This document shows, one piece after another, positions 1 to 11,720 of a stretch of DNA of 64,000 nt. Positions within the stretch are counted from its first letter, which is position 1. Each line of letters starts with the position of its first letter. The translations under genes were made by a program, and so were the position numbers. Under the pieces are notes generated by a model. It saw nothing but the letters and a program-made list of their open reading frames with translations. It was not told the origin of the DNA and did not search any database. Origin of the DNA: Serinus canaria (lineage: Eukaryota > Chordata > Aves > Passeriformes > Fringillidae); assembly GCF_022539315.1 (NCBI RefSeq), contig NC_066313.1:26387059-26451058 (forward strand), written 5' to 3'.

Positions 1-266
1 TGAAACCTAAGCCCAGTGTTGTCTGCTTTTATTGTTGCTCCAGAATGGTAGTAAATTGTAGTAAATATGATGCTCTGCCTGTCTGCATGACTACCTTTTT
101 GTTGTATCGTTTATTATACACTGTGACAATGTAAAATCCTGAGAGTCAATGGAGAAAGCAGAGCTGCATGGGTCACAGAATGTCTCAGAAATAGAAAGAG
201 TTAAGCCACAATCTGTGAATCATAACCATCACTGCAAACACAATCAGAGGTAAGCTATTACCCATA

Positions 267-360
267 AATCATAGAATCATAGGACCATAGAACAGTAGAA
301 TGACTTGGGTTGGAAGGGACCTTGAAGGTCATCTAGTTTCAAGCCTCCTGCCCAACCATG
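267..360 (-). mobile_element. CR1 LINE fragment, 3' end
   Basis: The + strand reads as the reverse complement of a CR1 tail. Repeated ATAGAAT-like units are followed by GGGTTGGAAGGGACCTTGA and a short stretch toward CTGCCCAACCATG. Only the last 90 or so bases are recognisable. Sequence to about 480 may be a more decayed continuation. The minus-strand frame at 277-483 is CR1 tail read-through, not a gene. Confidence 0.85.
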
Positions 361-483
361 AGCCATAAATGCTTTTGGCAGAGACACAGTGGCTTTGTAC
401 CAGTAACCTCTTTGTAAAGCTTCATACCACTTTGGGGCACATCCCCGCTTTCTGAGAAAAGTCATGGAATTCCTATCAAGCAT

Positions 484-2284
484 TTGAAACTAGAAATTAT
501 CTAAAGGAAATACTTGCTTTAAACATAATTTGTGATTAACTTCTTTTTTTTTTTATATATCATCCAAGCTTAATATACCCAGACAGTTAGTACCTCCACA
601 CTTTGCTCCTCTGTATTCTGACTGAGAGTTGTAAGAGTTGTTCAGGTGGATGCAGGGATAGAAAATGATAGCATGAGGTATCATATGTGTGTATATCTAA
701 CCATACAAAATTAGGCTGAGCAGATAATGAAAAAATATTACATAAGTCATGTTCTTTTTTGGTTGACTATGTTCTTAATTTTACTTCAGACCTTGATGAT
801 AGAGCAATTCATACACTGTGGTATGTTCAGCCATAGGAAGGAGTTTTATCCTTTGGAAAAAATCCTTTGTTTCACTCAAAATGTGTCAGTTCTCCAATCT
901 TGAATGATCTCAGCACTTTATATTCTTCAACAGCACTGACATCTCTCCAGAGGAAGAATGCAGCAGAACTGAGACAAAATTCTTCTGAGATCTTGATTGT
1001 GTTTTTAGGTCTGACACTTTCAGAAAGAGCAGGGACATTAGCATCATATTCTTAAGACAAATTTCAGCGCAGAGTTGCAGTCTGGGGACATAAATTTTCT
1101 ACAGTTGTTGGGTAGACATATTCTTTTCTGTTAAGTGAGGAGAGTTGCTAGATTTCACCTCAATTTTTACTCCATTTTCATGTATATGGGAGAAATGCAT
1201 GTCCTTTTGAGTTAGCTAAAATATTTTGAAGTCAGTTTATTAAGCTATTACACTAACATTCAAAATATTTTCATTCAGATTAATATCATTCAAACATTAT
1301 TAAAAGGTAAAGGTTTCAATTTTTTGTAAAAGTTTATATTTTCTAGCAAACTTATTTAATGATGGATTAAAACATATGTCTTTTTCTGTGTTGCTGTTTT
1401 TATTTTCCTTTCATTAAAGCATTTTGTTAGGGAATACCAACATTTGGTGTTCTCAGGGAGGAAACATTTCCAGAATTACTTCTTGGAAGCAAATGAATAA
1501 AAAAGATATTGCTGCATTGACTGAGAATGGCACAACTGGAGGTTTCATATGTTCATTCATACATATGTACATCAGCAACTATAACTAGTGGAAAAGGCAA
1601 CATGGTTGGTTAGGTTTATCCTTTGAAAACTCCCTTCCATTCTTAATTTGTTCCTAATAGGTGAAGTTGTTTGTTTTCTCCCCTGCCATCCCTCTGCTTT
1701 AGGCTGCCAACCTCCTTCTATTAACTGCTCCGTTTCTCTACCTCCTCTATTATTTCCCTTAAATCAAGTCTAATTCCTTCCTGCAGGTAAAGATTTAAGG
1801 GGGAAAAAAGCAGATGGGCTTCAGGGAAAATCTTAATTTGTCTCTGTGTGTTGAAACGTTAATCTTCTGCACTAGCAGGTGTAATGAGCACAGTAGCAAG
1901 GCACAGGAAAAGCATGGCTGATGTGCTGGCATTTTTCGTCCTCCATACAAATGCGTCCACATTTCCAGGCTATCGCCTCACATACTTCATTTCCTTCTTT
2001 GGCAGCTTTCAGTCAGTTAGTGGCTCCATTAATGTGGCAAGTACATGAAAGAGTGTACATCCACTATGTACCACAGCATGGAACAGCTTCAAAAACACCA
2101 CTCCTTTATTTTTAGGCCGAACATTATGAATTTCAGAAATCAAAGACTTGTTAACAAAGAAATGGCAAAGATGTATCAAATTCGCATCCAATGCTCTAAT
2201 GTAAAATTCTGTTATCAGAGTTGTGATAGATTGATCCAAGTTCACTCATTAACCAGCACTACATCACCACATAGTTGAGATTGG
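484..2284. other. Intergenic, nothing recognised
   Basis: AT-rich unique-looking sequence. Short frames are at chance length, and I see no splice-flanked coding segment or repeat I can name. Confidence 0.6.
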
Positions 2285-2350
2285 AATGGATCTAGGGAAT
2301 GTATCCAACTCAACCCTCCTGCTCGAGCAGGGTCACCTGGAGCAAGTTGC

Positions 2351-2480
2351 CCAGATCTATGTCCAGACAGTTTGTGAGTATCTCCAAGGAGGGAGACTCC
2401 ACAGCATATCTGGGCAAGCTGGTGCAGGGCTCAGCCACCCTTCAGAGTAAAAAGGATTTCCTTCTGAAAGGTGTTCAGAA
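2351..2480 (+). repeat. Left arm of perfect 130-bp inverted repeat
   Basis: This arm is the exact reverse complement of 2766-2895. I compared all 130 positions by eye and found no mismatch. The arms are separated by 285 bases (2481-2765). Confidence 0.95.
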
Positions 2481-2765
2481 CTGTGTCCAGTTCTGTGCTT
2501 TCCAGTATGTGAGAGACGTGGACATACTGGAGAGAGTCCAGTGAAAGACTACAAGAAGGATTAAAGTACTGGAGCATCTCTCATCTGAGCACAAGCTGAG
2601 TACATTGGGCTGCTCAGCCTGGAGAAAAAAAGCCTTGGAGAGATCTCATGAGTGCATATAAATCCCTGAAGGGAGGGTGCAAAAGAGTCTGAGCCAGACT
2701 CTTTTCAGTGGTGCCCAGTGACAGGCCCAAAGGCAATAGGCACAAACTGAAACACAGGAGGTTCT

Positions 2766-2895
2766 TTCTGAACACCTTTCAGAAGGAAATCCTTTTTACT
2801 CTGAAGGGTGGCTGAGCCCTGCACCAGCTTGCCCAGATATGCTGTGGAGTCTCCCTCCTTGGAGATACTCACAAACTGTCTGGACATAGATCTGG
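2766..2895 (-). repeat. Right arm of perfect 130-bp inverted repeat
   Basis: Exact reverse complement of 2351-2480. Identity ends abruptly on both sides: at 2895/2351 outside and at 2766/2480 inside. Sharp edges suggest a discrete copying event. Confidence 0.95.
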
Positions 2896-3300
2896 TGCTT
2901 CACTGGTGCTGATCAGAGGGGCAGGACCACATACCTCAGCCTGCTGGCAGTGCTTTCCCTGATGCAGCCCAGGCACTGTTGGCCGCCTTTGCCACGAGGG
3001 CGCACTGCTGCCTCATCTTCAGCTTGTCCACTAGGGCATCCCTGTCCTTTTCGGCTCAGCTGCTTTCCGGATGGATTGCCCCAGCCTGTCCCCGTGCCTT
3101 TTGGGGGCTATTCCTTCCAAGATGCAGGACTTCAGATTTCCTTAGATTTTTTTCGGAGGTTCCTCTCTGCTTATTTCCCCAGGCTCTTGAGACCCCTCTG
3201 GATGGCCACACAACTGTCCGGGGTCTACTCCTCCAAGTCTTTTTTTTAAACTTGGTGAGTGTGCACTTGATCCCAGGTCATTAGCAAAGTTTATTAGCAA

Positions 3301-4714
3301 AAAGGAAAGTCAGTTATTTTTAACGCCAGCCAGTGCTACTGCAACTAGCAACTATTTCCCTATGGTTAAAAAGTGATGGAAGAGTGGAGGGTAGCATTTC
3401 CAGAACATTCTACAGTTACTTCTCAGGAGATTGATATTAAAAAAGCACCACACGGCAAGTATGCCTTAGGGCAATTTTTCCTCTTTCAGGTGAATTATTT
3501 GCTACTGGAGGTTACACTCAACCACAAAAATACAATAATTCTATTAAAGAAATCTATCTATGTTTTGGTTTCAAATTATCTTTCTTCCTCCTTTCCAAAC
3601 TCAGAAGGCAAAAAGCAAAATCATATATATATATATATACAAAATGCTTCTCTACACTGGAATGCCAGGCTGTCATAAATTATAAATTCATAACTGATTT
3701 CTCCTTGGTTTTCAGTCTTCTGTACTAGGAGGACCATAATGCAGGGACAGGGAAGGATTTAAGCAAGACGTGTTTTCTGATTTCAGGATGGACTGCCAGA
3801 AGGTTTTCAAGAGAAAAACTACAATTAGACAGGAAAGCTGGTGAAAGCTGTGAAAGATGGGAAATGTATGAGGACTGAGAAAGTGTAAGGAGATCAGTGA
3901 TACACCAGGCTGGTTTAAGACAGGAAGTGCAGATGCATCAAGTGCAGATCTGCTTCACATACTCCAGGAAAGCTGGGCGAGGCTTGCCACTAGCAAAGAA
4001 AGATTCTGCACAGAGGTCCAGATATTCAGTATATTCTTACAGACATTACATGTCATACTTCCTCACATACTTGTGAAATTTATGGCAGATATGCAAGCTC
4101 AAATTATCCTCCACTCAGTGTGTTCTTGATATTGAGACCAGCATATCTTTTCTCCATTGCTTTTGTTAATCTCTTAAAACAAAACAAAAACCAGAAACAA
4201 AAACAGCCTCATGAAAATAATAAAAAATTATGGCCAGTCACGTGCTTCTAATAAGCAATGCTTATTATTTCAGAAGGGCCCTGACCAAGGAAAAAAATGG
4301 AAACAATGAGTTGAGAGTAGCTCAGATGCAGTTACATACCTGTGTGCACAGCTGGTGCACCAAGTATATTGCCTGCCCTCTTCTGAAACATGCTTTTGAT
4401 TTAACTTGTACAGGTTTTAAAATGGGACTATGACACAGAAGCAAGGGAGACATTTTACTTCTTTACCTTGCACTGTTAAATGCACTACCATACCCAGAAA
4501 CACAAGTTATATTTTTTTAAAAGTTTAAATATTAGAATTGGAGAAGTGAAAAAATATTAAGACTCTAGAAAGCATGTTTACAATGTGGAGTTTATGGAGT
4601 TCAACCTATGCAGGTGATGAAGAAAATGGAGAAAGTATTTGATGAATCTATCGTCTGAAATGACTGATTAAATAAGGAAGGTGTGAAAGATCCTTCCTAC
4701 TAAGTGACTCTTAC
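3301..4714. other. Intergenic, little recognised
   Basis: Apart from the short (AT)n run, no coding or repeat signal is visible. Confidence 0.55.
3623..3639. repeat. (AT)n microsatellite, short
   Basis: Seventeen bases of alternating A and T. Confidence 0.9.
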
Positions 4715-4905
4715 TGGGGAGCCCAGAACTGCACACAGTACTACAGGTGTGGCCTGACCAGTGCTGAGTTCAGGAAGAACACCTTTCCTAACCCAGTCCA
4801 GCTTTCTTTGTCATTTATGTACTGCTTGGTGTCCTCCAGAACTATTTCTGCAAAGCTGCTTTCCAGCTTGTCATCTACCAGCATGTGCTGCTGCATGGAA
4901 AGGAG
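4715..4905 (-). mobile_element. CR1 LINE fragment, internal, decayed
   Basis: The + strand carries recognisable reverse-complement CR1 blocks. GGGGAGCCCAGAACTGCACA and a run through GTGTGGCC...CCAGTGCTGAG are followed, after a divergent stretch, by a second block with GCAAAGCTGCTTTCCAGC and a TGCATGG end. These blocks are in the order of the CR1 consensus. The 3' tail is missing. Confidence 0.75.
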
Positions 4906-6389
4906 ACAGAGAAGTGGAGTTGAAAGAGTCAGAATTAATCAGGTCTCTTGAACGTATATGAAAGATCCAGCATATATTACATTTATACTGTGGAATAGAA
5001 AGGGACTCATTTAACAAAATATGAGGGGGGAAACAAATTATGACACCTAGCAAGAGATTCTGTGCGGAAAGAAAAGCCAAGACAAAGCGAAGGAAAGAAA
5101 AAAAGATGTTCCTTTATCACTAGATAGTTTCTTGAAAGAATTATGAGTAACCACAGCTTCTATTTCTCAAGTTGCCTATGGCAACAGAGCATATTGTGAA
5201 CAAGGTAGAAGCCTTTCCTAGTAGATCAGACATCCAGAAGCAAAGGATCTTAAAACTGTGAGATCTTCTTTCTTCAGAGATTTTTCTTTCTGTGCCTGAG
5301 ATACCATGCAAGATCTGCTATCCAATTACTGTTTGAAGATGACACAGCTGAGGTTGGATTGGATTGGATTGGATTGGATTGGATTGGATTGGATTGGATT
5401 GGATTGGATTGGATTGGATTGGATTGGATTGGATTGGATTGGATTGGATTGGCTGAAACTAGCAGAATTATGCTGAGGGATAACAACAGGTCACATGGCC
5501 AGTCATCTTTGTCCAGCTATATTGGAAAAGATGATTTAAAATAATGAACCCCTCAGTAACAACTTATTCCTTCATCTGCTTTAATTCAATCAGAGTTAAA
5601 GCTTATACTTAAAAGTCAAAGCTATTGCTGAAGAACTTTGAAATCATGGGAAAGCAGGCTGGAAGTGCTCAGGAGTGAAAACTATTTTGCAGACCTAAGC
5701 CTTTATAGAAATTCAATTAGACTTTTAAGAAGGTGGTTTTTGGGCTTTTTAATTGGGTCAGTGGTTAAGTCCCTCAATATTATGTATGCACCCAGAGCAG
5801 AGAGTGTATAAAAACAACTCAGGACAGAAACATAGAAGGTTTCATCAATGAAAATACAAAAATGCTTGATCAGCGTATCACGCTGAAACATCAAACCCCA
5901 GCTTCCCCTAAAGAGATGCAAAGCAGCTGTTTGATCCCAGAACACAGAGTTAGGAACCATGGCACCTACTTATCTTCTCATATCAGTTTTACCACTCCTA
6001 AGCTTCCTCTCGCTGGCAAAGACTGAGTGGAAGTCTGGATTCAAGGGTATCACACCCTGACACCCATCAGCAGAAGAATTTCAGGGTGCTGACTGCATCT
6101 GCCTGCTTTGAAGCCAGCACAAACACCTGCAGTGGCTGTACACCGCCGAGGGAAAACATTGTTATGTCTTATGATGACAGTCCCCAGTCAGGCCATTGGG
6201 CTTGGGTCTTTATTTCGCCTTTCTCCTCCTTTTTCCTTCCAGCAGCCCCCACAGACCCTGAGTAGGCTTGGCGGCCCACCCCCCACCTCGCTCCCCACTT
6301 TTTGAGGCAGGGCAGGGAGCACGGCTGGAACTGACACCACGGGACTCTTTGGGTTCCACATCAATTTCACTTGAATTCCACACCGATTT
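4906..6389. other. Intergenic around the pentanucleotide array
   Basis: Outside the (TTGGA)n array I see no supported feature. Confidence 0.55.
5354..5452. repeat. (TTGGA)n pentanucleotide array
   Basis: About twenty uninterrupted copies of TTGGA. Purity suggests a young, probably length-variable locus. Because 5 is not a multiple of 3, the array reads as a periodic peptide in open frames on both strands (5274-5486 minus, 5359-5544 plus). Those frames are products of the repeat. Confidence 0.98.
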
Positions 6390-6500
6390 TATACCTTAAA
6401 AGCCGAGGCTGCGGCGCAGGCACCGCGGGCTGGGGCGCGAGGTCCCCCTGCCGGCTTCGGAGGCCGCTCCCTCAGCCCGGCGGCCCCGAGGCCGTGCGGG
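6390..6500. other. Short GC/CpG-rich block
   Basis: Just left of the minisatellite is about 110 bases dense in CpG, in an otherwise AT-rich region. It is too short to be a confident promoter island, and I see no linked exon. It may be an old weak CpG island or a composition effect of the adjoining repeat. Confidence 0.4.
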
Positions 6501-6765
6501 GGCTGTGAGGGGCAGAGAGTGGGCTGTGAGGGGCAGAGAGTGGGCTGTGAGGGGCTGAGAGTGGGCTGTGAGGGACAGGGGGCTGTGAGGGGCTGAGGGC
6601 TGGGAGGGGCTGAGGGGCTGGGAGGGGCAGAGAGTGGGCTGTGAGGGACAGGGAGTGGGCTGTGAGGGGCTGAGGGGCTGGGAGGGGCTGAGGGGCTGGG
6701 AGGGGCAGAGAGTGGGCTGTGAGGGACAGGGAGTGGGCTGTGAGGGGCTGAGAGGCTGTGAGGTG
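6496..6765. repeat. G-rich minisatellite with 78-bp higher-order unit
   Basis: Variants of GGGCTGTGAGGGGCAGAGAGT and GGGGCTGAGGGGCTGGGA repeat in tandem on the + strand, with a basic step near 21 and a shorter 10-11 base step. A longer unit repeats too: 6611-6688 recurs from 6689 with the same internal order, a 78-base period. The + strand has closely spaced G-runs (for example at 6598-6630 and 6676-6706) that fit the G-quadruplex pattern. Three overlapping minus-strand frames and one + frame across 6389-6894 are open because the repeat lacks stops. Their Pro/Ser/His-rich peptides are not evidence for a gene. Confidence 0.9.
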
Positions 6766-6959
6766 CTGCGCAGGGGCTGTGAGGGACTGTGCGGTGTTGT
6801 GCAGAGGCTGCCATGGGGGCAAGCCAAGGGAGAGCTGTGGGGTCCCAGCGCCAAGCGCTGGAAGTGACACCAGGAGGGCTCCAGTCCCCCTCATACTCCC
6901 AACAGGGTCAGCGATGAGGCCGGACTGGGCTGCCTAGCCGTTTCCTGCCAGGTCCTGTA

Positions 6960-7400
6960 AACAGAAACACAGAATCAATAAGGTTGGAAAAGCCCTCCCA
7001 GAAAGATCACCAAGTCCAGCCTTTGACCAAACACCATGATGTGCCACATCCAGTCTTTCCTTAAACACCTCCGGGGACGGTGACTCCACCACACGCCTGG
7101 GCAGGCCATTCCAATGTTTAAATCACCCTTTTGGGGAAGAAATTCCTCCTGATGTCCAACCTAATCCAGTCCTGGTACAGCTTGAGACTACATCCTCTCC
7201 TGTCATTAGTTGCCTGGGAGAAGAGGCCAACACTACATCTGGCTACAGCCTCCTTTCAAGCAGTTGCAGATAGCGGTAAGTCTCCCCTGAGTCCCCTTTT
7301 TTCAGGCTAAACACCTTCTGCTCCCTTAGCCACTCCTCATAGGACTTACGTGCCTGATCCTTTCACAGTTTTTTTGCCCTTCTCTTCACTCAAGGATAGA
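6960..7400 (-). mobile_element. CR1 LINE fragment, 3' half
   Basis: The + strand is a reverse-complement CR1: AGAATCAATAAGGTTGGAAA, then a GTGACTCCACCAC block, the CTGGGCAGGCCATTCCAATG block, and CTCCTTTCAAGCAGTTGCAG. It ends near a GTTTTTTTGCCC block. All blocks are in consensus order. The subfamily differs from the one at 36349. Confidence 0.88.
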
Positions 7401-7499
7401 AATAGCACAGCCTTCCAGGAGTACTTGTTTGGTTTGCTGCTCGAATGTCATAGAGAAAAACTTTTACCTTGCAAGAAGCCTGAGCTGTTCTTCTTTCAG

Positions 7500-7900
7500 T
7501 TTCTGGCTGCCATCTCTGATCCTCTCACCATGCACCACTGCAAACAACCTGGCTCCGTCTTCTCAATAACCTCCTTGTGGTTGTGGGAAAGATCCAACTT
7601 AGTGTTTCACCTCCAGGGCAAACAGAAGGAGCTCCCTTGGCCCCTCCTCACAGTGCAAGAGCTCCAGTCCAATCACCACCAAACTTGCATTAATTTATCT
7701 ATGTCTTTCTTGCATAGCAGAACTCAGGAGTGGACATTCTATTCTAGAGGTGGTCTAAGTAGTGATGAGCAAAATGCTGGTGTCAATACAGCCCTAGCAA
7801 ACTCAGCCTTGTTTGCTGCCACTCTTTTGTCATGAGCTACAGGGACACAAGTCATCACACCAGCATCTTCCCCTTTACACCTTTTCTTCAGGGCAGCTAC
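7500..7900 (-). mobile_element. Second CR1 LINE fragment, older and more decayed
   Basis: Blocks such as CTCCCTTGGCCCCTCCTCAC, CAAGAGCTCCAGTCCAATCA and GAGGTGGTCTAAGTAGTGA follow CR1 consensus order on the minus strand, with much drift. The 161-codon + frame at 7350-7835 runs antisense to this element and the preceding one, so I reject it as a gene. Confidence 0.65.
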
Positions 7901-10900
7901 AGCGCTTTGGAACATGAGGTATCGAGAGCCTATGCATTCCCTCTGCTGGTGTTTAATGTTGCACTGTAGTTTTTCTTGTCACTTCTCCCCCTGCACTCAG
8001 GCCTGCCTCATGATCAATCCCACAAGTCTAGCCCATTCTCAACAAATTCTTTGCAATTTGTTCCATTCTTATTCTGGGAAATTTTCACGTGAAACTAGAA
8101 GAAAATACAGGGAAAAGGAGAATTATTAATGTGAACAGAACTCTGAGGCAGTCAAGGCAAAGACGATGTGGGACAAGAAGACTGAGGTTTAGAAAAGAGG
8201 AGAAATTAATTATAAGGTGTGTTTGAAAGTCTAAAGCTATTCAGATAACTGAATGCAACAGGAAGAATTGAATTTGTGCAAACAGATGAGAATATGGATG
8301 ATAGCCCTTTGGAGACAGGGACAGAGAGTCTCTAAGGAGAGAAGTTCCTATTTAATAAAACCTGCAAACCATGCAGGTGAAAATTACAGCTGATAGAAAG
8401 CAGTTTTCCTCTCAGAGAAATCATTAAGAATTCAAAGTATACGCTTGAAAGGGAAATTATTTTAAAAAGTATTTGTAAAACCTTGGGAAAAAAATCTAGC
8501 CAAAGCATTTAATTTCAATAGAGACAGTGCAGTACAATCCAAACAAAATTGGAAACAGAATGAGAACATATAAAATATTTTAAAAATCCTTTTTAATGTT
8601 TGATTATTTGCCCCCAACTTACAAAGACAGTCTTTGCAAATTGTTTTTGGCATTTCCAAGAGAAATTTAAAAATCAGTTGAAAGTTTCTGTTCTAATACC
8701 AGAAGCTTCCCCGTGCTGAATTTTCTTTATGAGCTGATTTTAACTGACCTAAAGAGAAGCACTCAGAGTCTGATCTACCAGTGAATAAAGAGCCCTGATA
8801 ATTTTGGTTATCAAACACAGGTCATTAGACATGTATCAATATATGGTGAATTTTAAACTCCACAGTGCTGTACAACTCCATTGTGTATACACTTCTCCAT
8901 CAGCTGTTTCCTAAATGTTTTATTGGTGTGAATAAGTACAATTTCAGAAACAAATAACAATATGAAAAAAAAAAAAGTAATACCAGTAAAAGAACCAGTG
9001 TCAGGCTATTAAAGACAAGGTCAGACAAAAAATCTCTATCAGACAGAACTGTGAGAAGCCAAGAGGTGTAGTACCAATCCTTTCAGTTTACATTAACACT
9101 CCGTACATCTGAGACATGGAAATCCATCCTTTTACATGCCCCTGACAATTCCCAAGCATTGAAGTGAGTTGAATATGAACCCTTAGGGGAAGGCTCCAGG
9201 ATCACAGTTATTACACACCTACAGTGACTCCCCCATGCAATGCAGAGTGGTGCTGACAAACGTGTTAAGCTGGGTGGGGGTGTCACAATGACATTTTGCA
9301 AAGCATTCTTTGTCACAGTTCTCCTTGAGTTTAACACCTTAAGGTGTAAGATAGTGTTATCATGTCCTCACAGTTACAGTGATGTTACAGTGCACAAGCA
9401 AAGGAGATGAAGGAAGTCCTGTGGTTGTGGATTTTTAGCAGCCAGTTTTTTGCTCGCCCTGGGCATTTTAGAAGGTAAGCTGTGGAGCACATTGGACTTA
9501 AAGACTTGGAAACGTTGCCATAATATTTATTGGCTTTATATAAAAGTGTCACTTATCTGTTGCTGATCTTCTCTGAGACACTTTGTGTTCATTCCTGCTC
9601 TGGCTATACAAGCAATATTAATGGAAGTTTTTGCCTTGATAAATTTGAAAAACACTTAAAACCCACACTCCTTTTTCATCTCTTTCTCCCTCTCACATGT
9701 GCAGGAATGAGGGGAAAAAAGGAGTGTCCCACCCATCTAGTCATGGCAGCAGCTCTGCATGCTCTAAGAATACACAATATTCTGGAAGAAAGCCATCCTT
9801 ATCACTTGGGTTGTTGCAATTGATACTTTGATTGTAGTAGGAGCATCTTTTTTTCTAATTTTCACTATAAATATCTGAATAATTTGAAGTAAAATAGCAA
9901 TCTCTGTGCTGTACTTGCCAGCTCTTAGATCTGGGTCCTTTGTGGATGGGGAAAACATTACCTGAAAGGCAAATTGAATAAGCAGCTCAAAAATATATGC
10001 AGGAAAATCATGCAGAGAAGTATTACTCCTGATTCAAGTGAACTCCTTAAAAAGCCTCTAATAAGTCTGTTAACAAATACAGTATATTGGACAGCAGGCA
10101 ACTGCAATGGGTCTTTGCCTTTTTCTCTTCCAGGTGCTGTAAGTACAACCAAAACGTTTGTGTGAAAGGTGAGGAAGACAGCAGATCACCACAGGCTTCT
10201 GAGCATTAGTTAGGCAAACCTAGATTTTGGTGCATTAGGACCTTCAAAGTAGTTCAGTAAGAAAAAAATCAGAACAAAATATTACTTTGTGTACGATGGC
10301 AATACTGCTTCTCAGCATTCAGCGGGAGGATGTGCTGCTTTTATTTTAAGCAAGTAGTCCAATATAGCTGATAGAAATGCAGTTTCAGGAAGAAGTGAGC
10401 TAGATTTCACACATAATAGAGACCATGGATTGTTCTGACCTGTATGCCCAGTCCCACTGGTTAAAAATACCTGGTATGAAGAGGAACAAGCTTTACTCTA
10501 ATCCTCCTTCTGAGAGCAGGGAGCAGCTGATGTGATTAAGCTGGAGAGTGATAGAGCCACTCTTGACTAATCTGAATAAGATCTGTGAAAAGTAAAATTG
10601 TGGAGCTTTGAATTAGAAAATATAACGGGCCCTGGAAACAATCTTGTATGAACACTGCTGTCTGGGAATTAGAAAGAAGAAACATTACAGGCTCATCTTT
10701 CTAGTAGGTACACATAGACCTGTAAAAGGAGGTGAACTGACCTGTGTCTATTTGCATATTTGGAAAGGTGGGTGCTCTGTGCTTTTTTTACACATGAAAG
10801 AGTGAAAATGTTCAAAGCTTCCTTCTGTTCAGCAATTTCTACAGCAGAATTCTAGGTACAATTGATTTCAGCAAAAGAGAGGTGGTTGTCCTGTTAGTCG

Positions 10901-11061
10901 TCCAGCCTGATATAAAATTAAACAGGGGAAGAATTTTTTTAAAGTGAAGTAAAATTTCTCAATTCGTAAACTAAAGGAGGAATCTGCCACTTTAAGTCAT
11001 AAGAAAAAGAATTGCAGGCTCACCCTCTACAATGTCCATGATGAGAGTGAAAACCAAGTCA
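7901..11061. other. Intergenic, nothing recognised
   Basis: AT-rich sequence with short chance frames only. A12 at 8965-8976 is the only simple run. Confidence 0.55.
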
Positions 11062-11066
11062 CTGGT
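11062..11066. repeat. Target-site duplication, left copy
   Basis: CTGGT directly before the LTR, matching the right copy. Confidence 0.8.
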
Positions 11067-11720
11067 TGTCCTGGGGTGACTTTATGATGCTTGTAACCCC
11101 ATTTGTCTGTTTAGCCCAGAAATAAGTTTTGCGTCTTTAAGACGAGTTCTGAGAACAAAAGAGGGGAGAGAAGAAGTGCAGAGTTTGTTATCAAGAACTG
11201 GACTTGCTCCCCCACATCCTTCTCCTAGACTGTGTTATCTGCAGCACAGACAGACAGTGAGAGAGAGCTCTCCTTTACTTTTAGTTAGTTTTTAGCTAGC
11301 CAAGACAATGATGTTCCCTGGACTGTGGATTTTTTCTTTTTCTTAGAACTGTTTAAACCTGCTCTAGACTGAAAACCCAAAAGAGCACCAGAAGCTCACA
11401 CCTGTGGCCCACCAGGCCAGGCCTGGGCCGTGGCATTTCCCAGCACTGGATGGACTGATAAGAGACCGAGTAAGCCGAGCTACAGCCCATGAAGGAGACT
11501 TCCTGAGTTTGTCATCTCATCAGAGTGGCGAGAGGTTTTATTGTTTAATGTTGTTCATTTTTTTGTGCTAGTGAATGCTTTGCCTGTTAAATAAACAGGT
11601 TTTTTCCACTTTTCTCCAAGGAAATCTTTTCCCGAACCAATTGAGAGAGGAGCACTTAAATTTGCATTTTAGAAGAACGCCTTTGGAGGTTTTCTCCAAA
11701 ATTTGCCCTAAACCAGGATA
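11067..11720 (+). mobile_element. Solo LTR of an endogenous retrovirus, ERVL-like
   Basis: A 654-bp unit begins TGTCCTGG and ends CCAGGATA, an 8-base inverted terminal pair with one probable C-to-T change from CCAGGACA. It is flanked by a 5-bp direct duplication, CTGGT, at 11062-11066 and 11721-11725; a 5-bp duplication is usual for ERVL-type insertions. A polyadenylation signal AATAAA lies at 11590-11595, placing the LTR on the + strand. No internal retroviral genes flank it, so the provirus has recombined down to one LTR. The sequence resembles LTRs I associate with songbirds, from memory. Confidence 0.85.

Larger units (their letters stand above)
2285..3300 (-). mobile_element. CR1 LINE copy with an inverted core
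   Basis: The outer parts, 2285-2480 and 2896-3300, read as the minus-strand orientation of a 5'-truncated CR1. The middle, 2481-2895, reads in the opposite (+) orientation. In element coordinates the right part stops within about 15 bases of where the middle begins, so this looks like one CR1 whose core was flipped, not three insertions. The flip duplicated 130 bases, now present as perfect inverted arms at 2351-2480 and 2766-2895. The frames at 2299-2544 (+) and 2705-2887 (-) share one peptide because of these arms and are not genes. Confidence 0.85.

Noticed and set aside
2299..2887. Two frames sharing one 40-residue peptide on opposite strands
   Set aside because: The shared peptide comes from the perfect inverted arms of the CR1, not from a duplicated gene.
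5354..5452. CRISPR-like array
   Set aside because: Tandem units have no spacers, and the genome is eukaryotic.
5274..5544. Periodic peptide frames on both strands
   Set aside because: Generated by the TTGGA array, whose period of five gives a repeating five-residue peptide.
6389..6894. Three overlapping Pro/Ser/His-rich minus-strand frames of 140-152 codons
   Set aside because: They are translations of the minisatellite in all three frames. A real gene would favour one frame.
7350..7835. 161-codon + frame
   Set aside because: It runs antisense through CR1 sequence.
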